Assembly: GCA_004556395.1 (NCBI GenBank)
Contig: SFHK01000078.1
Location: 1-9,580 of the forward strand
DNA: 9,580 bases
Reading direction: 5' to 3'
Source of the DNA: Clostridiales bacterium
GTDB taxonomy: Bacteria > Bacillota > Clostridia > Christensenellales > Aristaeellaceae
The notes below the pieces were generated by a model. It did not search any database. It was not told the origin of the DNA and worked only from the letters and a program-made list of their open reading frames with translations. Positions within the stretch are counted from its first letter, which is position 1. Every line of letters begins with the position of its first letter. Shown in pieces: positions 1 through 5,684 of the stretch. Position numbers and translations under genes: made by a program.

Positions 1-2
1 TG

Positions 3-68
3 GCGGCGCTGGAAGTGACGAAAATGCCCGCGGCATTTTACAAGAAAAAAGGAGGAACCGATCAATGA
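3..68 (+). CDS. C-terminal end of an upstream gene, unidentified (partial)
   Basis: This frame is open from the window edge to a TGA at 66-68 and reads as a short tail ending KMPAAFYKKKGGTDQ. The stop overlaps the next gene's ATG as ATGA, a 4-base overlap typical of translationally coupled operon genes, which is the main reason to believe it. Only about 21 residues are visible and I do not recognise the protein. The frame of the downstream gene is also open to the edge, so the alternative is that nothing is encoded here and the downstream promoter lies just left of the window. Confidence 0.4.
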   Translation, partial: AALEVTKMPAAFYKKKGGTDQ

Positions 69-799
69 AGAAATTGCTTGCCCTGATTCTCGTTCTTGTT
101 CTCTGCCTGCCCGCCATGGCGCTGGCCGATGTGCTTGCAGATGGTTGGCAGGATGCCAGCATGGAGGAATTACTGGATGCACAGCAGAATATATCAAACA
201 GAATCAGCGAATTGCGCGCAGCTGCTGCCGCCGATGTGGAGCGCGTGGAGTTGTCCGGCACGGGTACGGCGATTCTCTCCGATGTCGTGATTCCCTTTGC
301 GCCCTCGCGGGTGAAGCTCACCAGCGAAGGCAGCTGCACAGCGAAACTCACAGGCGGGGCCTATGACTATGTTTTCGACGGGGACAGCTACGAAGAAAAA
401 TTCTTCGATCAAAGCGGCACGTTCAACCTGCTGGTTGAAACGGCAGGCGCATGGTCGTTCGTCGTGGAGCCGATCATGGACGGCGGCACGCTGCCGCTGT
501 CCGGCACCGGCCCATTCGTCAGCGACTTTGTGGAGCTGCCCGCGCCGATGATCGTAACGGTTGAAGGAAATAAAGGCAGCATGAACGCGCTGCTCACTAA
601 CTTCATCGTCAAGCTGAATCATCAGTATAAGAACCTTGACGCATGGCAGGGCGATTCGCTCACGAATGAGATGTTCACCGGCACCACCGCGCCGTTCTCC
701 GCTGATGTGATTTTGCAGCCGGTAGACGGGCGGACACAGTATTGCATTTCTGTCATTTGTGAACCGGGCGTCGAATGGTCGATCACGCCCAAAAACTAA
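65..799 (+). CDS. Secreted protein with two tandem beta-rich repeats, function unknown
   Basis: The 244-residue product starts with a classical signal peptide: MKK, a Leu/Val-rich core to about residue 16, then an A-M-A-L-A stretch giving a type I signal peptidase site after A21. There is no lipobox, so it should be released or surface-retained rather than lipidated. Residues 32-56 (MEELLDAQQNISNRISELRA) look helical. The rest is beta-rich and made of two related units, about 62-137 and 144-243. Each opens with LSGTG, carries a Pro-containing strand, and closes with a Trp-containing strand (GAWSFVVEP and GVEWSITP). The start has GGAGG at 51-55, nine bases upstream, and overlaps the preceding frame by ATGA. 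The gene lies immediately before an integrase gene, separated by a palindrome, so it may be element cargo. I recognise no characterised family. Ligand binding or a surface role would be guesswork. Confidence 0.8.
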   Translation: MKKLLALILVLVLCLPAMALADVLADGWQDASMEELLDAQQNISNRISELRAAAAADVERVELSGTGTAILSDVVIPFAPSRVKLTSEGSCTAKLTGGAYDYVFDGDSYEEKFFDQSGTFNLLVETAGAWSFVVEPIMDGGTLPLSGTGPFVSDFVELPAPMIVTVEGNKGSMNALLTNFIVKLNHQYKNLDAWQGDSLTNEMFTGTTAPFSADVILQPVDGRTQYCISVICEPGVEWSITPKN

Positions 800-868
800 A
801 TGCCTTACGCTTCCGTGCGTCGATTCCTAACGCTTGCCGGTTCGGGATAACATATTGGGCGTAAGCCT

Positions 869-895
869 GAAAACCCTTGATTTTCAAGGGTTTTC
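869..895 (+). terminator. Perfect 12-bp palindrome with TTT loop, probable terminator
   Basis: The arm GAAAACCCTTGA (869-880) is exactly complementary to 884-895 across a TTT loop. The 3' arm ends in TTTT, and the A-run on the 5' arm makes the structure work in both directions. It sits 70 bases after the secreted-protein stop, as expected for an intrinsic terminator that also insulates the integrase gene. The GC core of the stem (CCC/GGG) is short. Such palindromes next to integrases can also be recombination or attachment sequences, and no second copy is present in the window to test this. Confidence 0.6.
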
Positions 896-912
896 GCTGC
901 ATTTTGGGCGGC

Positions 913-930
913 ATTACAGATATTACAGGA
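913..930 (+). repeat. Tandem 9-bp direct repeat upstream of the integrase
   Basis: ATTACAGAT (913-921) is followed directly by ATTACAGGA (922-930), seven of nine positions identical. It lies 50 to 70 bases before the integrase start, between the palindrome and the ribosome site, where a promoter or operator would be expected. I see only a weak -10-like TATACC at 939-944 and no convincing -35. The repeat could bind a regulator or the integrase arm domain, or be chance. Confidence 0.4.
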
Positions 931-980
931 AAAAAGAATATACCCCCCCTTCACGCATTACTTTGAATGGAGGCATGGCC

Positions 981-2264
981 ATGGGTACGATTGAGAAACG
1001 CGGGAAAAATTCGTGGCGTATCGGCACACAGGTGCAGACGGAAAACGGGTGGGAATGGGTACGCGATACGATACATTTTCCGGGTAGCATGACAGAAGCG
1101 AAGCAGCGCAAGGAAGCGGAAAAGGCGCTGGCCCGCCTGATCGTGGACGTGGAGGAAGGCCGGGCAAAGCCCACGTCGGCAAAGTCGTACACGGTGGCCG
1201 CCTTCGCCGAATACTGGATGGAGCAACACGTCAAGCCAAACTTGGCCGCGAACACATACAAGAATTATCGGCACTTTCTTGATGCCCGCATCCTGCCCAT
1301 GCTGGGCAACGTGCCGCTGAAGAAGCTGACGCCCACCATGCTGACCGAATGGGTGAATCAGGTGCGCGAAAGCCCGCGCAGGACGACGGCGCTGCCGGAT
1401 GAAAAGCTCGCGCATCCCCGCAGGCCCAGCCAAGAAGCGCGCCGCGCAAAAGCGAAGCCGAAGGACGCGCCGCTTTCACCCCGCACCGTGCGGCACTATT
1501 ACGACACGATGGACGCCATGCTTGATAAAGCGGTACAATGGGATATTCTGCGGAAGAACCCCATGGAAAAGGTTGACCGGCCCGCTGCAAAAAAGGCCCG
1601 CGTGCATTACCTCACGGAAGAACGCGCCGTGGAACTGCTGCGCTGCCTGCACGATGAACCAAATATGTGCTATCGTGCCGCCGTCCTATTGGCCTTGCTC
1701 TGCGGCCTGCGTCTTGGCGAAGTCGGCGCGCTGCGGCTTTCAGACGTGGATTGGGAACACTGCACCATAGACATAGGCCACGCCCTGAAGTACACGCCGG
1801 AAACGGGCAATTTTGAAGGCGACCCGAAGACGGAAGCGGGCGAACGCCTGATCTCGCTGCCTGCTGGCATGATGGCCGTACTGCACGAAACGCGGGCCTA
1901 TCAGGAAGACGCAGCCGCCACCGTGGGCGACGTGTGGGTTGGCGAAGGCTGGATAGTCCACGCATGGAACGGCGCGCAGCTGCACCATGACACGCCGTCG
2001 AAGTGGTTCCGGCGCTTCGCGGATGCCCACGGCTTTGAAGGGGTACGCTTCCACGATCTGCGGCATACGCATGCCACCATACTGCTGGCGAATAACATTG
2101 ACGCCGTGGCCGTCGCCACACGCATGGGCCACGCCGATGCCAGCGTCACGCTGCGCATATACGCCCACGCGCTGCGCCGCCGCGATGAAGATGCAGCGCA
2201 GGCCGCGCAAGGCTTGCTTGATCGCGCCCAGCTGGGGGAAGAATTGGGGGATAAAAAAGAATAG
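981..2264 (+). CDS. int: Tyrosine recombinase / integrase of a phage or integrative element
   Basis: The 427-residue protein is a full-length tyrosine integrase of the kind carried by Gram-positive prophages and integrative conjugative elements. It cuts and rejoins DNA at attachment sites through a phosphotyrosine intermediate. Residues 1-62 form a basic arm-binding-type domain (IEKRGKNSWR). Residues 70-131 are the SAM-like core-binding domain, and about 205-400 the catalytic domain. All catalytic residues are present: R244 (GLRLGE), K283 (DPKTE), H358 and R361 (FHDLRHTHA), H384 (MGHAD) and nucleophile Y394 (IYAHAL). A Pro- and basic-rich stretch at 132-165 is an unusual insertion before the end of the core-binding domain. 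The start at 981 has GGAGG at 969-973, seven bases upstream. An in-frame ATG at 975 and a TTG at 834 are less likely because the spacing is wrong. It is followed by a strong terminator and converges on a tRNA-Pro gene, a likely integration target. No excisionase gene is visible. Confidence 0.95.
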   Translation: MGTIEKRGKNSWRIGTQVQTENGWEWVRDTIHFPGSMTEAKQRKEAEKALARLIVDVEEGRAKPTSAKSYTVAAFAEYWMEQHVKPNLAANTYKNYRHFLDARILPMLGNVPLKKLTPTMLTEWVNQVRESPRRTTALPDEKLAHPRRPSQEARRAKAKPKDAPLSPRTVRHYYDTMDAMLDKAVQWDILRKNPMEKVDRPAAKKARVHYLTEERAVELLRCLHDEPNMCYRAAVLLALLCGLRLGEVGALRLSDVDWEHCTIDIGHALKYTPETGNFEGDPKTEAGERLISLPAGMMAVLHETRAYQEDAAATVGDVWVGEGWIVHAWNGAQLHHDTPSKWFRRFADAHGFEGVRFHDLRHTHATILLANNIDAVAVATRMGHADASVTLRIYAHALRRRDEDAAQAAQGLLDRAQLGEELGDKKE

Positions 2265-2354
2265 CGGCGCACCGTTTCCGGCACGCCGCCAGCGTTCCGC
2301 ACCCGTGCGGGACGCTTTCTTTTCTCCCAAACTCCCCCAGTTTTCCCCCAATTC
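2232..2354. repeat. Inverted cluster of TGGGGGA motifs flanking the integrase terminator
   Basis: TGGGGGA occurs at 2233-2239 and 2245-2251 on the plus strand and at 2333-2339 and 2344-2350 on the minus strand, with a degenerate copy at 2323-2329. GAATTGGGGG (2241-2250) is the exact reverse complement of CCCCCAATTC (2345-2354), and CTGGGGGA (2232-2239) that of TCCCCCAG (2333-2340). Copies within a pair are 11-12 bases apart, about one helical turn. The left pair lies inside the integrase 3' coding end (the LGEELGDKKE tail), the right pair between the terminator and tRNA-Pro. The position suits arm-type integrase binding sites, but that is inference. A long-range RNA stem enclosing the terminator is the other reading. 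Confidence 0.5.
2291..2325 (+). terminator. Rho-independent terminator of the integrase gene
   Basis: AGCGTTCCGCA (2291-2301) pairs with TGCGGGACGCT (2306-2316) through 11 pairs, one of them T-G, around a CCCG loop. TTCTTTTCT follows at 2317-2325. A smaller GCGGCG/CGCCGC stem (2264-2269 with 2284-2289) begins at the integrase stop codon. This is a strong intrinsic terminator 27 bases after the stop. Confidence 0.85.
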
Positions 2355-2395
2355 GCTAATAACCCGGTAAAAAACATGATTTTTGATGCGCTATG

Positions 2396-2433
2396 AACAA
2401 ATAAAATCCGCGCAACGCTCACACATTGCACGG
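2396..2433 (-). terminator. Rho-independent terminator of the tRNA operon
   Basis: On the minus strand CCGTGCAA (from 2433 down to 2426) pairs with TTGCGCGG (2415 to 2408), eight pairs with one T-G, around a 10-base loop. It is followed by ATTTTATTTGTT. It starts nine bases after the 3' end of tRNA-Pro, where the operon should end. It faces the integrase terminator, so the two converging units are insulated from each other. Confidence 0.7.
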
Positions 2434-2441
2434 AATAATGA

Positions 2442-2515
2442 TCGAGGTGACAGGATTTGAACCTGCGACCTTTTGGTCCCGAACCAAACGCGCTACCAAA
2501 CTGCGCTACACCTCG
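2442..2515 (-). tRNA. tRNA-Pro (anticodon CGG)
   Basis: Read on the minus strand this folds as a full cloverleaf of 74 bases without an encoded CCA. The acceptor stem is CGAGGTG with CACCTCG and discriminator A. The D stem is GCGC/GCGC. The anticodon stem is TTTGG/CCAAA around TTCGGGA, giving anticodon CGG for codon CCG. The T arm is GCAGG-TTCAAAT-CCTGT. It is co-transcribed 11 bases after tRNA-Thr. Its 3' end faces the integrase gene 177 bases away, so it is the best candidate attachment site. Confidence 0.95.
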
Positions 2516-2526
2516 GCCAAACGGCA

Positions 2527-2599
2527 AGCCAATGAAGGGACTCGAACCCTTGACCTGCGGTTTACGAAACCGCTGCTCTACCGACTGAGCTACATTGGC
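2527..2599 (-). tRNA. tRNA-Thr (anticodon CGT)
   Basis: Read on the minus strand this folds as a 73-base cloverleaf without encoded CCA. The acceptor stem is GCCAATG with CATTGGC. The D stem is GCTC/GAGC. The anticodon stem is GCGGT/ACCGC around TTCGTAA, giving anticodon CGT for codon ACG. The T arm is AAGGG-TTCGAGT-CCCTT. The discriminator base reads T rather than the commoner A. It is the first gene of a two-tRNA operon, with a consensus-like promoter directly upstream. Decoding ACG with a dedicated tRNA suits a GC-rich genome. Confidence 0.95.
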
Positions 2600-2619
2600 A
2601 CGCCCGCTGACAGATACAG

Positions 2620-2649
2620 ATTATAGCACGGGAGGATGCCGTTTGTCTA
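2620..2649 (-). promoter_or_regulatory. Sigma-A type promoter of the tRNA operon
   Basis: On the minus strand TAGACA (2649-2644, five of six matches to TTGACA) is followed after 18 bases by a perfect TATAAT (2625-2620). Transcription should start near 2613, about 14 bases before tRNA-Thr. This is the strongest promoter-like sequence in the window, as expected for stable RNA. Confidence 0.8.
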
Positions 2650-2669
2650 TACAAAAAGCAACATTTAAC

Positions 2670-2709
2670 AAAAGTGCCGCCGTCGCTCCATTTGAGAGCG
2701 TCGGCGGCA
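2670..2709 (-). terminator. Rho-independent terminator of the HtrA-type protease gene
   Basis: Bases 2675-2688 pair with 2696-2709 in a 14-position stem with a single mismatch around a 7-base loop. On the minus strand it is followed by CTTTTGTT. It begins 17 bases after the htrA stop codon and shields the tRNA promoter from read-through. Confidence 0.8.
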
Positions 2710-2725
2710 GACAGACAATCCGAAA

Positions 2726-3958
2726 TTAGTGGAAGTCAGTCAGGGTGACGGTCACGTCGACGTATTCACCGGTCATGCTCTCGGTGTCTTCAATGCGGTA
2801 GACCTTCACGTTCAGCGTGTCGCCGGCCTTTTTGCCGGTGAGCTGCGCGGAAAGCTCGCGGGTGGAGGTGATCACGCTGCCGTTCACTTCCACGATCACG
2901 TCGTCTGCCTTCAGACCCGCAGCCTCCGCGGGGCTGCCGCTTTCAACCTCGCCGATCAGCGCGCCGACGGGAAGCTGACCCGCGTACACGGCCTCGCTGT
3001 TATAGGCGCTGATGGTCGTGACCGTCACGCCCAGTCTCGGCTGGTCGCCGGCGGACGCGGTGCTGGTGCCGTTATTGTCGCTGGATTCGGTCGTCTTATG
3101 GCCTTCGGTAAGACCCTCGGTCAGAACCTGCTCGATCAGCGGCTTGGCGCTGTTGATCGGGATGCACATGCCGATGCCCTCGATGGTGGCGTTGGAGGCG
3201 CTGCTTCCGGAGTACTTCAGCGAAGGAATGCCCATCAGCTGGCCGAGCACGTTGAACATGCCGCCGCCGGAGTTGCCGGAGTTGATGGCCGCGTCGATCT
3301 GAATCATGTTGTTGGTGACGCTGGTCTTCAGGCCGTATTTATCGGTGGTCGTGGTCGAGCTGATTTCGCGGTTCAGCGCCGACACGATGCCCACGGTCGC
3401 GGTGCCGCGCAGCTCCTGCGCCAGCGGATTTCCGATGCAGATCGCCCACTCGCCCACCTGCAGCTGGTCGCTGTCGCCCAGCGGAACGGCCGGAAGCGTC
3501 AGGTCGGGAACGTACACGATGGCGATATCGAGCGCTTCATCCTGTCCGACGAGCTCGCAGGCCAGTTCGTCCTCGCTGCCCAGCGTGGAGACGGTCAGGC
3601 GGCTGGCGGACTCAACCACGTGGTAATTGGTAAGTACGTACCTGTCATAGATGACCACGCCGGAGCCGGTGCCCGCCAGCTGCTCAACGCTCTTGCGCGC
3701 GCCGCGCGCGCCGAAGCTGCGGCTGGTGGAATAGTTGAACTGCTGATAGTTGTTCAGCCCCACCACGCTCTCCTGCACGGCGGAGATCACGCTGGTAAAG
3801 GGCGTGGTAATCTGCGACGAATCGGTGGTCGTGTTCACGACCTTCTTCGCCTCGGCGGGCGTAACGTTCTCCGCAACGGTGAAGGAGAAAATCATCGCCG
3901 CCGCCAGCACGATGGCGATCAGGGAGAGCGAAATCACGCGTCCGGTTTTTCTTGTCAT
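2726..3958 (-). CDS. htrA: HtrA/DegP-type membrane-anchored serine protease with one PDZ domain
   Basis: The 410-residue protein belongs to the HtrA family, which degrades misfolded or damaged proteins at the outer face of the membrane. Residues 8-29 form one N-terminal membrane anchor after a basic MTRKTGR. The trypsin-like domain spans about 50-280 with the complete triad: H113 (TNYHVV), D144 (ALDIAIV) and S230 (NSGNSGGG). The oxyanion-loop region also fits the family (IGNPL, GTATVGIVSA). A Ser/Thr/Asn-rich linker (288-304) leads to a single C-terminal PDZ domain, about 307-405, with SPAEAAGLKADDVIVEVNG. This one-anchor, one-PDZ layout is usual for Gram-positive HtrA proteins. The start at 3958 has AAAGGAGG at 3974-3967, eight bases upstream. 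An in-frame ATG at 4192 would run through the promoter and is rejected. The gene is divergent from the translesion polymerase and monocistronic, ending at its own terminator. Confidence 0.95.
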   Translation of the reverse strand: MTRKTGRVISLSLIAIVLAAAMIFSFTVAENVTPAEAKKVVNTTTDSSQITTPFTSVISAVQESVVGLNNYQQFNYSTSRSFGARGARKSVEQLAGTGSGVVIYDRYVLTNYHVVESASRLTVSTLGSEDELACELVGQDEALDIAIVYVPDLTLPAVPLGDSDQLQVGEWAICIGNPLAQELRGTATVGIVSALNREISSTTTTDKYGLKTSVTNNMIQIDAAINSGNSGGGMFNVLGQLMGIPSLKYSGSSASNATIEGIGMCIPINSAKPLIEQVLTEGLTEGHKTTESSDNNGTSTASAGDQPRLGVTVTTISAYNSEAVYAGQLPVGALIGEVESGSPAEAAGLKADDVIVEVNGSVITSTRELSAQLTGKKAGDTLNVKVYRIEDTESMTGEYVDVTVTLTDFH

Positions 3959-4039
3959 ATCAAAAACCTCCTTTGAGTAAGCTTGCCGCGAGCGCGGAAC
4001 TTTCATTCGTCCGGGTTGTTTTTCCCTTTGACGAGTATC

Positions 4040-4045
4040 ATTATA
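4040..4045 (-). promoter_or_regulatory. -10 element of the htrA promoter
   Basis: On the minus strand a perfect TATAAT lies 82 bases before the htrA start. At 17-base spacing the -35 position reads GGCGGA, a poor match, so the promoter may need an activator or another sigma contact. The predicted start near 4033 leaves an untranslated leader of about 75 bases. Confidence 0.5.
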
Positions 4046-4120
4046 GCCGGTGAAGCTTAAAATCCGCCCCGAAAGAATCTTAGGCTTTCTTAATTGTTTC
4101 TGACGGACGAAAAACCGTGC

Positions 4121-4149
4121 TTTCAAAACGCGCCGTTTTCGGGTATAAT
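4121..4149 (+). promoter_or_regulatory. Promoter of the polymerase-yolD operon
   Basis: A perfect TATAAT (4144-4149) sits 17 bases after TTTCAA (4121-4126), a weak -35. Transcription should begin near 4156, ten bases before the AGGAGG ribosome site at 4166-4171. It points away from the htrA promoter, and the two -10 boxes are about 100 bases apart. The strong -10 with poor -35 and the inverted repeat inside the spacer suggest regulated expression. Confidence 0.65.
4125..4139. promoter_or_regulatory. Candidate operator: inverted repeat inside the polymerase promoter
   Basis: AAAACG (4125-4130) and CGTTTT (4134-4139) are perfect inverted arms around CGC, overlapping the -35 end and filling the spacer. 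A protein bound here would block RNA polymerase. Translesion polymerase operons are commonly LexA-controlled, but this does not match the Gram-positive LexA form GAAC-N4-GTTC. It may be a divergent SOS box or another repressor's site. Confidence 0.45.
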
Positions 4150-4178
4150 AGAAGCACGAAGAGCGAGGAGGACGAAGC

Positions 4179-5684
4179 ATGAGCGAACGCACCTATGTGG
4201 CCATTGATCTCAAGTCCTTTTTCGCGTCGGTGGAATGCGTGCTGCGCGGGCTGGATCCCATGAACGTCCATCTGGTCGTCGCGGACGAAAGCCGCACCGA
4301 GAAGACCATCTGTCTGGCCGTCTCCCCGGCGCTGAAGGCGTGGGGCGTGCCGGGTCGTCCGCGGCTGTTCGAGGTGATTCAGCGTGTGAACGCCATCAAC
4401 GCCGTTCGCCTGTCCGCCGCGCCCGGCCATGCCTTCGCCGGAGAATCCTGCCTGTCCTCCGAGGTAAAGGCCGATCCCTCGCGGAAGCTCTCCTATCTGG
4501 TCGCGCCGCCGCAGATGGCGCGCTATGTGGAATACAGCACGCGCATCTACCGCATCTATATCAAATATGTAGACCCGAAGGACATTCACGTGTATTCCAT
4601 CGACGAGGTGTTCATCGACGCCACCGAATACCTCGCCGCCTCCGGCCTGTCCGCGCGCGATTTCGCCATGCAGCTCATTCTGGACGTGCTGCGCACAACC
4701 GGCATCACGGCCACGGCGGGCGTCGGCCCGAACCTGTACCTCAGCAAAATCGCGCTGGACATCGGCGCGAAGCACATTGCGCCGGATAAAAACGGCGTGC
4801 GCATTTCCGAGCTGGACGAAACGCGCTACCGAAGGCTCTTGTGGGAGCACCGTCCGCTGACGGATTTCTGGCGCGTGGGCCCCGGCTACGCCCGCCGCTT
4901 GGAAGCCCGCGGCCTTTATACGATGGGCGACGTCGCGCGCCAGTCTCTTCTGAACGAGGACGTGCTCTACGACCTGTTCGGCGTGAACGCCGAGCTGCTC
5001 ATCGACCACGCGTGGGGCTGGGAGCCCTGTACCATCGCCGACATTAAGGCCTACAAGCCGGAAAGCAGCAGCTTCGGCTCCGGACAGGTGCTTTCCTGTC
5101 CGTATTCCTTCGAGCAGACGCTTCTGGTCGTGAAGGAAATGGCCGACGCGCTGGCGCTGCAGCTGGTGGATAAGCATATGGTCACCGATCTGATCGTGCT
5201 GGACGTCGGCTTCGACATTTCAAACGTTTCATCCGCCGACGCGCGCGGCGCGTATGGCGGAGAAGTCAAAAACGACCGCTACGGCCGCCGCACGCCCAAG
5301 CCGGCGCACGGCTCCGCGCGGCTGCCCCGGAAAACGTCGTCCTCGCGGCTGATCATCGACGCGGCCGCAAAGCTGTTCGCTTCCATCGCCGACCCGCGCC
5401 TGACGATTCGCCGCCTTTCCATTGCCGCCGTGGACGTGGTGGACGAAGCCGCCGCGCGCCCCGCGGAGGAAGCGGAGCAGCTCGACATGTTTACCGATTA
5501 TGAGGCGCGCGACCGAAAGCGCGCGGAGGAGGATCGCGTGCTGGCAAGGGAAACGAAGCGGCAGCGCGCCATTCTGGAAATCAAAAAGAAATTCGGCAAA
5601 AACGCCATTTTGAAGGGCATGGATTTGATGGACGGCGCGACCGCCCGGGAACGCAACGGACAGCTTGGAGGACATAAGGCATGA
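4179..5684 (+). CDS. Y-family translesion DNA polymerase (DinB/UmuC/UvrX-like)
   Basis: The 501-residue protein copies damaged DNA that stalls the replicative polymerase. The family signatures are clear: D10 in AIDLKSFFASVEC and D142/E143 in YSIDEVFID, the three metal-binding carboxylates. The palm and fingers continue to about 200 (TAGVGPNLYLSKIA). A helix-hairpin-helix thumb follows (WRVGPGYARRLEARGLYTMGD, split around 231-251), then the little-finger domain, about 295-420. Near the C-terminus, QLDMF at 434-438 fits the beta-clamp-binding peptide found in UmuC and DinB proteins. A basic helical tail ends the chain. At about 500 residues it is longer than typical DinB (about 350-410), and with its YolD partner it resembles the UvrX/UmuC-like Gram-positive branch. 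AGGAGG at 4166-4171 fixes the start. The gene overlaps the next one by ATGA. Confidence 0.93.
   Translation: MSERTYVAIDLKSFFASVECVLRGLDPMNVHLVVADESRTEKTICLAVSPALKAWGVPGRPRLFEVIQRVNAINAVRLSAAPGHAFAGESCLSSEVKADPSRKLSYLVAPPQMARYVEYSTRIYRIYIKYVDPKDIHVYSIDEVFIDATEYLAASGLSARDFAMQLILDVLRTTGITATAGVGPNLYLSKIALDIGAKHIAPDKNGVRISELDETRYRRLLWEHRPLTDFWRVGPGYARRLEARGLYTMGDVARQSLLNEDVLYDLFGVNAELLIDHAWGWEPCTIADIKAYKPESSSFGSGQVLSCPYSFEQTLLVVKEMADALALQLVDKHMVTDLIVLDVGFDISNVSSADARGAYGGEVKNDRYGRRTPKPAHGSARLPRKTSSSRLIIDAAAKLFASIADPRLTIRRLSIAAVDVVDEAAARPAEEAEQLDMFTDYEARDRKRAEEDRVLARETKRQRAILEIKKKFGKNAILKGMDLMDGATARERNGQLGGHKA

Noticed and set aside
834..980. Longer integrase start at the TTG at 834
   Set aside because: There is no ribosome site before it and it would translate the palindrome and tandem repeat. 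The start at 981 has GGAGG at the right distance and begins with a typical integrase N-terminus.
1740..2527. Two overlapping minus-strand open frames of about 200 codons
   Set aside because: They run through the integrase catalytic domain in antisense, and one also crosses tRNA-Pro and both terminators.
2426..2626. 66-codon plus-strand frame that reads like a database protein (VTGFEPATFWSRTKRAT)
   Set aside because: It is the translated complement of the two tRNA genes, a well-known spurious annotation pattern.
2729..3976. 415-codon open frame on the plus strand
   Set aside because: It is the exact antisense of htrA, which has a full catalytic triad, PDZ domain and ribosome site. The antisense product is His/Gly/Ala-rich with no domain, a by-product of GC-rich codon use.
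4080..4178. Canonical LexA box upstream of the polymerase
   Set aside because: I looked for GAAC-N4-GTTC on both strands and found none. Only the AAAACG-CGC-CGTTTT repeat is present.
3959..4192. Longer htrA start at the minus-strand ATG at 4192
   Set aside because: It would cover both divergent promoters and add 78 basic residues before a normal membrane anchor, while AAAGGAGG precedes the ATG at 3958.
4080..5177. 365-codon open frame on the minus strand
   Set aside because: It is antisense to the Y-family polymerase and has biased composition, no ribosome site and no recognisable motif.
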